This document shows, one piece after another, positions 12,277-20,729 of a DNA stretch of 64,000 bases. Positions within the stretch are counted from its first letter, which is position 1. Each line of letters opens with the position of its first letter. The stretch comes from Rhizobacter sp. (GTDB lineage Bacteria; Pseudomonadota; Gammaproteobacteria; Burkholderiales; Burkholderiaceae_C). The stretch covers positions 930,001 to 994,000 of the forward strand of contig JAHBZQ010000001.1 of NCBI GenBank assembly GCA_019635355.1. Reading direction: 5' to 3'. A program made the translations under genes and the position numbers. The notes under the pieces are model-generated. The model made no database searches, had not been told where the DNA came from, and saw only the letters and a list, made by a program, of their open reading frames with translations.

Positions 12277-12675
12277 TCAAATGGTCTGCGTGGGCTTGGC
12301 CGACTGGATCGAGGTGCCGAGGATTTCCTCGATCTTGATCTTCAGCACCCGGGTCTTGTCGTCGGACGGGAAACGCACGCCCACGCCCTGCGTGCGGCCA
12401 CCGGAGGCGTTGACCGGCGTGATCCAGGCGACCTTGCCGGCCACCGGGTAGCGCTGCGGGTCGTCGGGCAGCGAGAGCAGGAGGTAGATGTCTTCGCCGA
12501 GCTTGTACTCGCGCGTGGTGGGCACGAAGAGGCCACCGTCGGTGAAGAGCGGGATGTAGGCGGCGTAGAGCGCACCCTTCTCGCGGAACACCAGCTGGAT
12601 GACGCTGGGGCGCGCACCAGCGCCAACGGGGGCATTGCCGGCGGTTCGAACGGGGGCTGAAGGCGCTTCGCTCAT
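12277..12675 (-). CDS. pilZ: PilZ domain protein (type IV pilus PilZ type)
   Basis: This 132-residue cytosolic protein matches the founding PilZ of type IV pilus assembly. It consists of a short Ala/Pro-rich leader, then a beta-barrel from about residue 24 (SVIQLVFREKGALYAAYIPLF, GGLFVPT, GEDIYLLLSLPDD) to VGVRFPSD. It lacks the RxxxR motif in front of the barrel that binds c-di-GMP in other PilZ-domain proteins, as is typical of this subgroup. The ATG at 12675 overlaps the holB stop by 4 bp (ATGA). Longer upstream reading is in the holB frame shadow. Position after holB is the classical pilZ location. Confidence 0.92.
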   Translation of the reverse strand: MSEAPSAPVRTAGNAPVGAGARPSVIQLVFREKGALYAAYIPLFTDGGLFVPTTREYKLGEDIYLLLSLPDDPQRYPVAGKVAWITPVNASGGRTQGVGVRFPSDDKTRVLKIKIEEILGTSIQSAKPTQTI

Positions 12676-13712
12676 CGGGCCGAGTGTACCGAAGGAGGTT
12701 TCGCCGCCAAGGGGGACTTCAGCGCCTGCGCGGCCAGCAGCACGAGCGACTCCGTCATCACGGGCATATTCCACGGATGCTCGGCATGGCGCTGCGCATC
12801 GCGCAGCGTTTTCGACCAGGCCACGAGCGCCGGCAAGGCCGCGCCGGTGGGCAGCGCGGCGGTCGGGAAGTAGCGCGGCGGCGCGCCGCTGGCCAGGCAC
12901 ATGGCGTCGTGGCAAAGCTTCTGCAGCGCCTCGACCAGGAGCGGCAGCGGCCAGCCGGCCACGGGCGCGGCTTCGCCACCGGCCACCTGCTTGGGGAATC
13001 GCGTCCAGCTCACCGCGTCGATGCCCTCCTGCACCCAGGCCAACGCTTCGAGCGGCTGACCCCCGGCCGCCGCGAGCATCACCTCGGGCTGCGCCACCTT
13101 GTGCTGGGCCAGCCAGGCGCTGGCGACGTCGGCCGGCGGCAGGCCCAGCGCGACCGCCTGGCTGCGGCTGCGGATGGTGGGTAGCAGCGCATCGGGCGCG
13201 CCGCAGCTCAGCACGAAGCGAGCGACGCCGGGCGGCTCTTCGAGCGTCTTGAGCAGCGTGTTGGCCGAGATCGCGTTCATGCGCTCGGCCGGGTGGACCA
13301 CCACCACCTTGCCTTTGCCACGCGCCGAGGTGCTCTGCGCGAAGCTCACCGCGGCGCGCACCGCCTCGACCTTGATCTCCTTGCTGGGCTTGGCTTTCGA
13401 CGATTTTTCATCGTCGCCCTCGTCTCCCCCGCCCCAGCCGAGCGACTCGCGCAAGGCCTCGGGCACCAGCACCAGCAGGTCGGGGTGCGAATGCGCCTGC
13501 ACGAGGTGGCAGCTGGCGCAGGTGCCGCAGGGCTTTTCAGCAGCGCCCTCGCCTTCGCACAACCAGGCTTGCGCCAGGCACAGCGACAGCTCGAACTGCC
13601 CGGTGCCCTGCGCCCCGTGCACCAGCAGCGCATGGCCGCGCTGGGTGCGCAGCGCGTCCTGCAAGGGCTTGCCGAGCCAGGGCAGCGGCAGTTGGCCGTC
13701 GGCGCCTACCAC
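12672..13712 (-). CDS. holB: DNA polymerase III subunit delta prime
   Basis: HolB is the rigid, non-ATP-binding subunit of the clamp-loader complex. The 346-residue product has HALLVHGAQGTGQFEL, a degenerate P-loop in which the usual Gly-Lys-Ser/Thr is replaced, as expected for delta prime. A zinc-binding cluster CGTCASC follows, and LKTLEEPPGVARFVLSC contains the sensor-region motif. I chose the GTG at 13712 because GGAG lies 8 nt upstream and it overlaps the tmk end by only 7 bp; an ATG at 13748 would add 12 residues and overlap tmk by 43 bp. The gene is coupled to pilZ and tmk on both sides. Confidence 0.9.
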   Translation of the reverse strand: MVGADGQLPLPWLGKPLQDALRTQRGHALLVHGAQGTGQFELSLCLAQAWLCEGEGAAEKPCGTCASCHLVQAHSHPDLLVLVPEALRESLGWGGGDEGDDEKSSKAKPSKEIKVEAVRAAVSFAQSTSARGKGKVVVVHPAERMNAISANTLLKTLEEPPGVARFVLSCGAPDALLPTIRSRSQAVALGLPPADVASAWLAQHKVAQPEVMLAAAGGQPLEALAWVQEGIDAVSWTRFPKQVAGGEAAPVAGWPLPLLVEALQKLCHDAMCLASGAPPRYFPTAALPTGAALPALVAWSKTLRDAQRHAEHPWNMPVMTESLVLLAAQALKSPLAAKPPSVHSAR

Positions 13713-14317
13713 CCGCGTTGCTCCAGGTGGCCGACGACCTGCGCCCACACCTGCTCGCGCGGCAGCGAGGCGTCGATGCGGGCGAAGCGCTGCGGTGATT
13801 GCTGGCAGCGGGCGTCATAGCCGGCGCGCACCCGGTTGAAAAAGCTTTCGTCGAGCTGCTCGAAACGATCCGGCGAACGCGCCGCCGCGCGGCGCTCGGC
13901 GGCCATCGCGGCCGGCAGGTCGAACCAGATCGTGAGGTCGGGTTGCAGGCCTTGCTGCACCCAGCTTTCGAGCGTGCCGAGCACGGCGGTGTCGAAGCCG
14001 CGGCCGGCGCCCTGGTAGGCGAAGGTGGCGTCGGTGAAACGGTCGCACAACACGGTGGCGCCGCGGGCGAGCGCGGGGGCGATCACCTGCTGGAGGTGGT
14101 CACGCCGCGCGGCGAAGACGAGCAGCGCTTCGGTGAGCGCGTCCATCGGCGCATGCAGCACCAGCTCGCGCAGCTTCTCGGCGAGTGCCGTGCCGCCGGG
14201 CTCGCGCGTCATCACGACTTCGCCGCCACGTTGGCGCAGGCGCTCGGCGAGCGCCTCGATGTGGGTGGACTTGCCGGCGCCGTCGATGCCTTCGAAGGTG
14301 ATGAAACGCCGTGTCAT
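13706..14317 (-). CDS. tmk: Thymidylate kinase
   Basis: Tmk phosphorylates dTMP to dTDP in dTTP synthesis. The 203-residue sequence starts MTRRFITFEGIDGAGKSTH with the P-loop at about residues 10-17. It has the nucleotide-binding DR motif in CDRFTDATFAYQGAGRG, and the LID-type region rich in Arg (AERRAAARSPDRFE). Length fits the family at about 205-215. The start shares ATGA with the mltG stop. Substrate binding is supported by TREPGGT, the typical E. coli-class loop. Confidence 0.96.
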   Translation of the reverse strand: MTRRFITFEGIDGAGKSTHIEALAERLRQRGGEVVMTREPGGTALAEKLRELVLHAPMDALTEALLVFAARRDHLQQVIAPALARGATVLCDRFTDATFAYQGAGRGFDTAVLGTLESWVQQGLQPDLTIWFDLPAAMAAERRAAARSPDRFEQLDESFFNRVRAGYDARCQQSPQRFARIDASLPREQVWAQVVGHLEQRGW

Positions 14318-15318
14318 CGCTTGAGCTGGTATTGGTTGACGGCGCGATTGTGCTCGGTGAGCGACTCGCTGAAGTGGCTGGAGCCGTCGCCCTTGGCCAC
14401 GAAGTACAGGGCCTTGGTCTTGTCGGGCCGCACGGTGGCGAGCAGCGAGGCGCGCCCAGGCATCGAGATCGGTGTGGGTGGCAGGCCACCGCGGGTGTAG
14501 GTGTTGTAGGGGCCGTCGGTCAGCAGGTCGACCTTGCGCAGGTTGCCGTCGAAACGCTCGCCGAGGCCGTAGATCACCGTCGGGTCGGTCTGCAGCGGCA
14601 TGCCGATACGCAGGCGGTTGATGAAGACGGCGGCCACGAGCCCTCGATCTTTCGCTGCGCCGGTTTCCTTCTCGACGATGGACGCGAGCTTGAGCAGGTC
14701 GTCGGGGCTCTTGAGCGGGGTGTCGGCGCTGCGCTCGGCCCAGGCGGCGTCGAGCTGGCGTTGCATGGCGCGGTGGGCGCGCTTGAGCACGGCAAGGTCG
14801 CTCGCGCCTTTGCTGAACGCGTAGGTGTCGGGGTAGAAGCGGCCCTCGGCGCGCATGCCGGGTGCACCGATGGCGGCCATCAGATCGGCTTCGCTCAGCG
14901 CGGCGGTGGTCTGCTTGAGGTCGGGGGCCTTGGCCAGCTCGGCACGGAACTGGCGGAAGGTCCAGCCTTCGATCAGGCGCACGGTGGCCATGACCTCGTC
15001 GCCCCTGACCATCTTGTCGAGCAGCGTGCGCGGCGTGATGCCGGTGCCGACCTGGTAGCTGCCCGCGCGGATCTTGCGGGCCTGGCCCGACCAGCGAAAC
15101 CATTCGTACAGCAGCCGCGCGTCGGTCTGCACGCCCGCCTGCACCCAGGCCTGGGCGGCATCGCGGGGCGAGGTCTTGGGCTCGATGGAGACTTCGATCG
15201 ACGGGCTGGTGAGCGCGAGGGGCTGGTCGAGCCACCAGAAGGCAGCGCCCGCCACGGCCCCCGCCACGAGCAGCACCACGAACACCAGCGACCAGAAGAG
15301 ACGCTTCAGGAACTTCAC
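14314..15318 (-). CDS. mltG: Endolytic murein transglycosylase MltG
   Basis: MltG cleaves nascent glycan strands and is thought to terminate peptidoglycan chain elongation at the inner membrane. The 334-residue protein has one N-terminal membrane helix (about 8-29), a LysM-like subdomain (IRAGSYQVGTGITPRTLLDKMVRG) and the YceG catalytic domain. The latter shows LIEGWTFRQF and LASIVEKETG, which contains the catalytic Glu, and ends with RGGLPPTPISMPG and ALYFVAKGDGSSHFS. The only well-placed start is a GTG at 15318 giving MKFLKRLF. It is the first gene of the tmk-holB-pilZ-tatD operon and diverges from ygfZ across a 75-bp gap. Confidence 0.94.
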   Translation of the reverse strand: MKFLKRLFWSLVFVVLLVAGAVAGAAFWWLDQPLALTSPSIEVSIEPKTSPRDAAQAWVQAGVQTDARLLYEWFRWSGQARKIRAGSYQVGTGITPRTLLDKMVRGDEVMATVRLIEGWTFRQFRAELAKAPDLKQTTAALSEADLMAAIGAPGMRAEGRFYPDTYAFSKGASDLAVLKRAHRAMQRQLDAAWAERSADTPLKSPDDLLKLASIVEKETGAAKDRGLVAAVFINRLRIGMPLQTDPTVIYGLGERFDGNLRKVDLLTDGPYNTYTRGGLPPTPISMPGRASLLATVRPDKTKALYFVAKGDGSSHFSESLTEHNRAVNQYQLKR

Positions 15319-15393
15319 AGGCCGCCTGCCTGGCCACTGTGGCGCATCACACCTACAAGCATGAGGATCATGGCGGCTGATGATAATCGCCGC

Positions 15394-16314
15394 ATGACGA
15401 CCTCCCTCGCACTGGACGGTGCGGCGCCACTGCCGCACTGGGGCCTGATCCGCGCACACGGCGACGACGCCGCGAGCTTCCTGCACGGCCAGCTCACCAA
15501 CGATTTCTCCCAGCTCGGCACCACCGAGGCACGCCTGGCCGGCTATTGCTCCGCCAAGGGCCGCCTGCTCGCGAGCTTCATCGGCTGGAAGCGCAGCGCC
15601 GACGACATCCTGCTCGCCTGCAGCGCCGACCTGCTGGCCGCCACGCAGAAGCGCCTGTCGATGTTCGTGCTGCGGTCCAAGTGCAAGCTGAGCGATGCCT
15701 CGGGCGAATGGCGCCTGCTCGGCCTCGCCGGCCCGTCGGCCGACGCCTTTCTCGGCGAAGCGGCGCCCGCGCAGGTGTGGGGCAAGAGCGTGCACGGCGG
15801 CGCTGACGTCGTGCGTCTGCCCGATGTGGACGGCACCCGGCGCTACCTGTGGGCCGCACCGCTCGACGTGCCGGCGCCTGCCCTGCCCGCCCTCGATGAC
15901 GCCGCATGGCGCCTGGGTGAGGTGAAGAGCGGCGTGGCGCGCATCGAAGCCGCCACCGTCGACCAGTTCGTGCCGCAGATGCTCAATTACGAAGTGCTCG
16001 GCGGCGTCGACTTCAAGAAAGGCTGCTACCCCGGCCAGGAGGTGGTGGCACGCAGCCAGTACCGCGGCACGATCAAGCGGCGCAGCTTCCTCTTCAGCGG
16101 CCCGGCCGACCTGAAGGCCGGGCAGGAGGTCTTCCACGACGCCGACCCGTCGCAGCCGGCCGGCCTGGTGGTGAACGCCGCATCTCGGCTGGCGCTGGTC
16201 GAGCTGAAGCTGGCGGCGCTGGAAGGCGGCACGGTGCACGCGGGTGCAGCCGACGGGCCGGCCCTGATTCGTGAGGAATTGCCGTACTTGTTGCCGTCGG
16301 CCGAAACGGCCTGA
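15394..16314 (+). CDS. ygfZ: Folate-binding YgfZ/GcvT-like iron-sulfur maintenance protein
   Basis: YgfZ uses tetrahydrofolate to support iron-sulfur enzymes such as MiaB. The 306-residue product shows the two-domain GcvT-like fold and the diagnostic motif KGCYPGQE (209-216) containing the functional Cys211, in the context GVDFKKGCYPGQEVVAR. The ATG at 15394 begins MTTSLALDG; an upstream Met at 15361 is less likely because it would run into the mltG promoter side. It diverges from mltG and is followed 58 bp later by a small DUF4936-type gene. Confidence 0.92.
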   Translation: MTTSLALDGAAPLPHWGLIRAHGDDAASFLHGQLTNDFSQLGTTEARLAGYCSAKGRLLASFIGWKRSADDILLACSADLLAATQKRLSMFVLRSKCKLSDASGEWRLLGLAGPSADAFLGEAAPAQVWGKSVHGGADVVRLPDVDGTRRYLWAAPLDVPAPALPALDDAAWRLGEVKSGVARIEAATVDQFVPQMLNYEVLGGVDFKKGCYPGQEVVARSQYRGTIKRRSFLFSGPADLKAGQEVFHDADPSQPAGLVVNAASRLALVELKLAALEGGTVHAGAADGPALIREELPYLLPSAETA

Positions 16315-16372
16315 CACAACGCCGCGCGCCAGCGCGGCAACAGTTCACGGCGCTGCTCGGCGGAGGCGGATC

Positions 16373-16660
16373 GTGCGCGAGTTGTTCATCTACTATCGAG
16401 CGACACAAGAGAACGCCAGCGTCTTGCACGCCCAGGTGTCGCGCATGCAGACCGAGTTGCGCGCACGCCACCCCGGTTTGCAAGCCCGGCTGCTGCGCCG
16501 CCCACAAGCGGCAGATGGACTGCACACCTGGATGGAAACCTACTCCTCCCCCGACGGCATCAGCGACACGCTGAAGAGCGCGATCGACACGGCCGCCCAG
16601 GCCCTCGCGCCCTGGATCGAAGGCCCGCGCCACACCGAGGAGTTCGACGCATGTGCCTAG
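16373..16660 (+). CDS. DUF4936 family protein
   Basis: A 95-residue protein starting from GTG at 16373: MRELFIYYRATQENA, then LRARHPGLQARLLRRP and TWMETY. This pattern matches the small DUF4936 family of betaproteobacteria, which folds as a ferredoxin-like alpha/beta unit; no biochemical role is known to me. The last 10 bp overlap the start of the NRDE gene, so both are likely translated from one mRNA with ygfZ. A GGAGG sequence about 6 nt before the GTG supports the start. Confidence 0.85.
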   Translation: MRELFIYYRATQENASVLHAQVSRMQTELRARHPGLQARLLRRPQAADGLHTWMETYSSPDGISDTLKSAIDTAAQALAPWIEGPRHTEEFDACA

Positions 16661-17607
16661 TCGCCATCGCGCTCGACCAGTCTCGGCGCTTCCCGCTCGT
16701 GATCGCGGCCAACCGCGATGAGTTCTTCCAGCGCCCGGCCGCACGCCTGGCGTGGTGGTCGCCCGGCGCCGGCCAGCCCGACATCCTCGGCGGCCGCGAC
16801 CTCGAAGCCGGTGGCACCTGGCTCGGCCTCACCGCCAAAGGCCGGCTCGCCCTCATCACCAATGTGCGCGACCCCGCCAACCGCGACCCGAATGCGCCGT
16901 CGCGCGGGAGCATCGTCACGCGCTGGCTCAACGGCGACCTGACGGCCGACCGCTTCTGGATGCACACGGCGCTCTCGGGCTACAACGGCTTCAACCTCGT
17001 CGCGGCCGATTTCCGCCGCGGCGAGTGTTTCTTCGCCTCAAGCCAGGACTCGAACCCGATGCGCCTCGAGCGCGGGCTCTACGGCTTGTCGAACGCCTCG
17101 CTCGACACGCCCTGGCCCAAGGTCACGAATCTCAAGGAGCGCGTGCGCGAGTCCGTCGACGGCGCCGAGTCGCTCGACATGCTCGCCGTGGAGTTGTTCG
17201 ACGCGATGAACGACCGCACCCCCGCGCCCGATGAGCAGCTGCCCATGACCGGCGTGCCGCACGAGCTGGAGAAAGCGCTGTCGCCGGCCTTCATCCGCAC
17301 ACCCGATGGGGCCTACGGCACCCGCAGCACCACCCTCGTCATCACCGAGCGCGTCAACAAGCGCCTCGTCACGCACGTGCTGGAGCGCAGCTACAGCCCG
17401 ACCGGCGGCATGGCGCTCCTGCGCCGCTCGTCGCTCAAGGATTGGCCGCCGCGCTACACCGAAGAGGCCTCGGAGGTGCCCGCGGCGCAAGGCGTGGTGA
17501 CCGAAAGCGAAGAGACGCCGGCCGAGCCGGCCCGCAAGACGCGTGTGCGCAGCCTGCTGAAGCCGGAAGGCTCGCGGCGGCGCCGGCAGCCAGCCCCAAG
17601 CGTCTGA
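16651..17607 (+). CDS. NRDE (TANGO2-like) family protein
   Basis: The 318-residue protein begins MCLVAIALDQ and has the family motif NRDE in IAANRDEFFQRP (about 20-24), followed by LGGRDLEAGGTWLGL and ALITNVRD. Family members in eukaryotes are named TANGO2; a role in haem handling has been proposed but remains debated, and in bacteria it is unknown. Conserved Cys2 after Met1 recalls an N-terminal nucleophile arrangement, though this is only inference. The C-terminal about 45 residues (from APSEVP-like Ala/Glu/Arg-rich sequence) look disordered. It overlaps DUF4936 by 10 bp and ends flush against the converging thioesterase-GNAT gene. Confidence 0.9.
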   Translation: MCLVAIALDQSRRFPLVIAANRDEFFQRPAARLAWWSPGAGQPDILGGRDLEAGGTWLGLTAKGRLALITNVRDPANRDPNAPSRGSIVTRWLNGDLTADRFWMHTALSGYNGFNLVAADFRRGECFFASSQDSNPMRLERGLYGLSNASLDTPWPKVTNLKERVRESVDGAESLDMLAVELFDAMNDRTPAPDEQLPMTGVPHELEKALSPAFIRTPDGAYGTRSTTLVITERVNKRLVTHVLERSYSPTGGMALLRRSSLKDWPPRYTEEASEVPAAQGVVTESEETPAEPARKTRVRSLLKPEGSRRRRQPAPSV

Positions 17608-18471
17608 TCAGAGGGTCCGCACCATCTCGATGTGCGGGATGCCGACCTCTTCGAACATCGCACCCCGCGTGACGAACCCGGCACGCGTGTAGAAGGCCGC
17701 GGCAGACATCTGCGCGTGCAGCACCGCCTCGCGGTAGCCCTGTTCGCGCGCGGCCTTCATCAGCGCTTCCAGCACCGACTGGCCCACGCCGCTGCCGCGC
17801 ATCGTCTGTGACACGGCCATGCGGCCGATCTTGGCGACGCCCGGCACATGCTCCAGCAAGCGCCCCGTGGCGAGCGGCTGGCCGAAGCGGTTGTAGGCCA
17901 CGGCGTGCACACAGCCCGGGTCGGGGTCGGCCTCGTCCCACTCCATGTCTTTCGGGATGCCCTGCTCTTCGATGAACACGGTGGTGCGGATGTGGCGCGC
18001 GTCCTTGCCCAGCTCGCTCCAGCCGCCCACGCGCACGTCGACCATCGCCTTGCCGGCTTCGAAGCCTTGCAGCACTTCGCGCAGCTCCTGCGGCACGGGC
18101 TTGGAGGTCTGCGTGGCCGGGTCGGCGAACACGTAGACGAGTTCCCCCGTCACGAGCGCCTGGTCGTTGCGGAAGATGGCGCACTGGAAGATCAGCGATG
18201 AATTGCCGATGCGCGCGCAGCGCACGCCGACGTCGAGCACGTCGTCGTAGCGCGCCGAGCCCATGTACTCGAGGGTCGACTTGCGCACGAAGAGGTCGCC
18301 ACCCAGATAGTCCATGGTCTCGGTGTAGGGCATCGCGAGGGCACGCCAGTAGCTGCTGACCGCCGTGTCGAAGTACATGAGGTAGTGGCCGTTGAAGACG
18401 ATCTTCTGCATGTCGACCTCGACCCAGCGCACGCGCAGGCGTTCGGCGAAGCGGAATTCGTTTCTTTTCAT
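17608..18471 (-). CDS. Acyl-CoA thioesterase (HotDog) - GNAT acetyltransferase fusion
   Basis: The 287-residue protein joins two enzymatic modules. Residues 1-135 resemble YbgC/FadM acyl-CoA thioesterases, with RWVEVDMQKIVFNGHYLMYF containing the catalytic-type Asp20 and His29. Residues about 145-287 resemble ElaA-type GNAT acetyltransferases, with FIEEQGIP, the CoA pyrophosphate-binding RGSGVG and LHAQMSAAAFYTRAGF. The start at 18471 follows the esterase stop with a 4-bp overlap. No substrate is suggested by context; the upstream gene is an HSL-type esterase. The fusion seems intact in one frame with no linker stop. Compared with a standard YbgC, the Gly after the Asp is replaced by Lys, so activity of the first domain should be treated with caution. 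Confidence 0.88.
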   Translation of the reverse strand: MKRNEFRFAERLRVRWVEVDMQKIVFNGHYLMYFDTAVSSYWRALAMPYTETMDYLGGDLFVRKSTLEYMGSARYDDVLDVGVRCARIGNSSLIFQCAIFRNDQALVTGELVYVFADPATQTSKPVPQELREVLQGFEAGKAMVDVRVGGWSELGKDARHIRTTVFIEEQGIPKDMEWDEADPDPGCVHAVAYNRFGQPLATGRLLEHVPGVAKIGRMAVSQTMRGSGVGQSVLEALMKAAREQGYREAVLHAQMSAAAFYTRAGFVTRGAMFEEVGIPHIEMVRTL

Positions 18472-19457
18472 GGTGTCAGGGCTTTCGTGAGGGCGTGGGC
18501 AGCGGCGTCGAGGGCAGCGATGGCCTCGGGCAGCGCGCGCCCCATTTTGATGAAGTCGTGCGTCACGCCGCGATAGAGCTCGAGGTCGACCGGCACGCCG
18601 GCTGCACGCAGCTTGTCGGCGTAGGCGATGCCTTCGTCGACCAGCGGGTCGCACTCGGCGAGGATGAAGCAGGCCGGCGCCACGCCTTCCGCATCGTCGG
18701 CGTTGAGCGGCGCGAAGCGCCAGTCGTCTCGGTGGGCGCGGTCAATGTAGTGGTTGAAGAACCAGTCGATCCCTTCGCCTTCGAGCAGGAAGCCGCTTTC
18801 GAACTGCTCGTGCGAGGCGGTGTCTTGATGCGCCGTGGTGCCGGGCGTGATGAGCAGTTGCAGCGCGAGCGGCAGGCCGATGTCGCGCGCATGCAGGGCC
18901 GAGACAGCGGCGAGCGTGCCACCGGCGCTGTCGCCACCCACCGCGAGCCGGGTGCCGTCGAGCCCGAGGCTTGCGCCGTGCCGCGCCAGCCAGGTCATCG
19001 CCGACCAGCTGTCTTCCACCGCGACGGGGAAGCGGTGCTCGGGCGCCAGCCGGTAGTGCAGCGCCACCACGGCCACGCCACTGCGCAACGCGAACTGGCG
19101 GCAGAGGCTGTCATGCGTTTCGAGGTTGCCGATGGTGAAGCCGCCGCCGTGCGTGTAGAGCATCACCGGCAGCACCTCGGTCGAGGGTGCATACAGGCGC
19201 GCATCGAGCGGCGTGCCGTCGGCCGCGGGGATGGTGATGTCTTCGACACGCGCGAGCGGCGCGCGGGGAAGGTCCAGCACTTCCGAGCGAAGCGTGTAGG
19301 CCTTGCGCGCGTCGCGCACCGGCAGCGAATACAGAGGCGGCACGCCGGCACGGTGGATGCGCTCGAGCAGGCCGCGCATGGTGGGGGTCAGAAGATGGCG
19401 ACTCACGCGTGAGCTGTATGGGATGACCCGATGGAGCCGGGCGGAGGGCCAGAGCAT
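18468..19457 (-). CDS. Alpha/beta hydrolase, hormone-sensitive-lipase-like esterase
   Basis: A 329-residue family IV esterase: the oxyanion-hole motif HGGG (103-106, YTHGGGFTIGN), nucleophile motif GDSAGG (Ser177), and likely Asp in AECDPLVDEG and His in GVTHDF. It would hydrolyse short-chain acyl esters; the physiological substrate is unknown. I place the start at 19457 because AGGAGGGAG precedes it at suitable spacing; other in-frame starts are 19505, 19406 (GTG) and 19379. With that start only 37 bp separate it from the divergent alcohol dehydrogenase gene, so promoters must overlap coding sequence. The stop overlaps the downstream thioesterase-GNAT gene by 4 bp. Confidence 0.88.
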   Translation of the reverse strand: MLWPSARLHRVIPYSSRVSRHLLTPTMRGLLERIHRAGVPPLYSLPVRDARKAYTLRSEVLDLPRAPLARVEDITIPAADGTPLDARLYAPSTEVLPVMLYTHGGGFTIGNLETHDSLCRQFALRSGVAVVALHYRLAPEHRFPVAVEDSWSAMTWLARHGASLGLDGTRLAVGGDSAGGTLAAVSALHARDIGLPLALQLLITPGTTAHQDTASHEQFESGFLLEGEGIDWFFNHYIDRAHRDDWRFAPLNADDAEGVAPACFILAECDPLVDEGIAYADKLRAAGVPVDLELYRGVTHDFIKMGRALPEAIAALDAAAHALTKALTP

Positions 19458-19494
19458 ACTGGCCGCTCCCTCCTCTCGCGTCCGCAGTTCCAAC

Positions 19495-20643
19495 ATGGCC
19501 TTCATCTACTACCTGACCCAGATCCAGCTCGACTTCGGCACCGTGAGCCTGCTGCCGCAGGAGTGCGAGCGCACCGGCATGAAGAAGCCGCTGGTGGTGA
19601 CCGACCCCGGCATCCGTGCGGCCGGTGTGCTCGACAAGGCGCTCGCGGCCTTGGGCCAGGTGCCGCATGCGGTGTTCGACCAGACGCCGTTCAACCCCAC
19701 CGAAGCGGCCGTGCGCGCGGCTGTCGAGGTCTACCGGCGCGAAGGCTGCGATGGCCTGATCGCGGTCGGTGGCGGCTCCAGCATCGACTTGGCCAAGGGC
19801 GTGGCCATCGCCGCCACGCACCCCGGCCCGCTGAAGACCTACGCCACCATCGAAGGCGGCAGCCCCAAGATCACCGAGGCCGTCGCCCCCGTGATCGCCC
19901 TGCCCACCACCGCCGGCACCGGCAGCGAGGTGGCACGCGGCGCCATCGTGATCGTCGACGACGGCCGCAAGCTCGGCTTCCACAGCTGGCACCTGCTGCC
20001 CAAGACCGCGATCTGCGACCCCGAGCTCACCCTCGGCCTGCCGCCGCTGCTCACCGCCGCCACCGGCATGGACGCCATCGCCCACTGCATGGAAACCTTC
20101 ATGGCCCCGGCCGTGAACCCACCCGCCGACGGCATCTCGCTCGATGGCCTGGAGCGCGGCTGGAAGCACATCGTGCGCGCCACCGAAAACGGCGCCGACC
20201 GCGAAGCGCGCTGGAACATGATGAGCGCGAGCATGCAAGGCGCGATGGCCTTCCAGAAGGGCCTGGGCGCGGTGCACTCGCTGAGCCACAGCCTGGGTGG
20301 CGCGAACCCGAAGCTGCACCACGGCACGCTCAACGCGATGTTCCTGCCCGAGGTGGTGAAGTTCAACGCGGCGGCCGAGTCGATCCAAAAGGAGCAGCGG
20401 CTGCAACGCATGGCGCACGCCATCGGCATCGGCTCATGTGACTCAAAAGGCACCGAGCTGGCCGAAGCCCTGCGCGACCTGAACCGCCGCCTCGGCCTGC
20501 CTTCAGGCCTGCGCGCGATGGGTGTCGGCGAAGACCTCTTCGATCGCATCATCGAAGGCGCGATGAAGGATCACTGCCACAAGACCAATCCGCGCGTGGC
20601 CACCGAAGGCGAGTATCGCGAGATCATTGCCGCGTCGATGTAG
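19495..20643 (+). CDS. Iron-containing alcohol dehydrogenase
   Basis: A 382-residue group III NAD(P)-dependent alcohol dehydrogenase. Seen motifs are GGGSSID (92-98, cofactor binding), TTAGTGSEV and the metal ligands Asp193 and His197 (GMDAIAHCME), His261 (HSLSHSLGG) and His275 (KLHHG). These match the spacing of the Fe2+/Zn2+ site in FucO-like enzymes. Substrate cannot be told from sequence; the divergent esterase might generate an alcohol, but this is speculation. The ATG at 19495 lacks a strong Shine-Dalgarno sequence. Transcription converges with aceA, and the only terminator seen between them is oriented for aceA. Confidence 0.92.
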   Translation: MAFIYYLTQIQLDFGTVSLLPQECERTGMKKPLVVTDPGIRAAGVLDKALAALGQVPHAVFDQTPFNPTEAAVRAAVEVYRREGCDGLIAVGGGSSIDLAKGVAIAATHPGPLKTYATIEGGSPKITEAVAPVIALPTTAGTGSEVARGAIVIVDDGRKLGFHSWHLLPKTAICDPELTLGLPPLLTAATGMDAIAHCMETFMAPAVNPPADGISLDGLERGWKHIVRATENGADREARWNMMSASMQGAMAFQKGLGAVHSLSHSLGGANPKLHHGTLNAMFLPEVVKFNAAAESIQKEQRLQRMAHAIGIGSCDSKGTELAEALRDLNRRLGLPSGLRAMGVGEDLFDRIIEGAMKDHCHKTNPRVATEGEYREIIAASM

Positions 20644-20646
20644 CGC

Positions 20647-20681
20647 AAGAAAAAAGCCCGAGAGCCAACAGACTCTCGGGC
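20647..20681 (-). terminator. Intrinsic terminator of aceA
   Basis: Perfect 9-bp stem, 20656-20664 (gcccgagag) with 20673-20681, and an 8-nt loop. On the minus strand it is followed by TTTTTTCTT (20655-20647). It lies 49 bp after the aceA stop. The plus side lacks T residues, so it should act mainly on aceA. Confidence 0.9.
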
Positions 20682-20729
20682 CTCAACCCACTACATCAAC
20701 AGCTCATCGAAGAGCTGTGTCGAAGAAGA

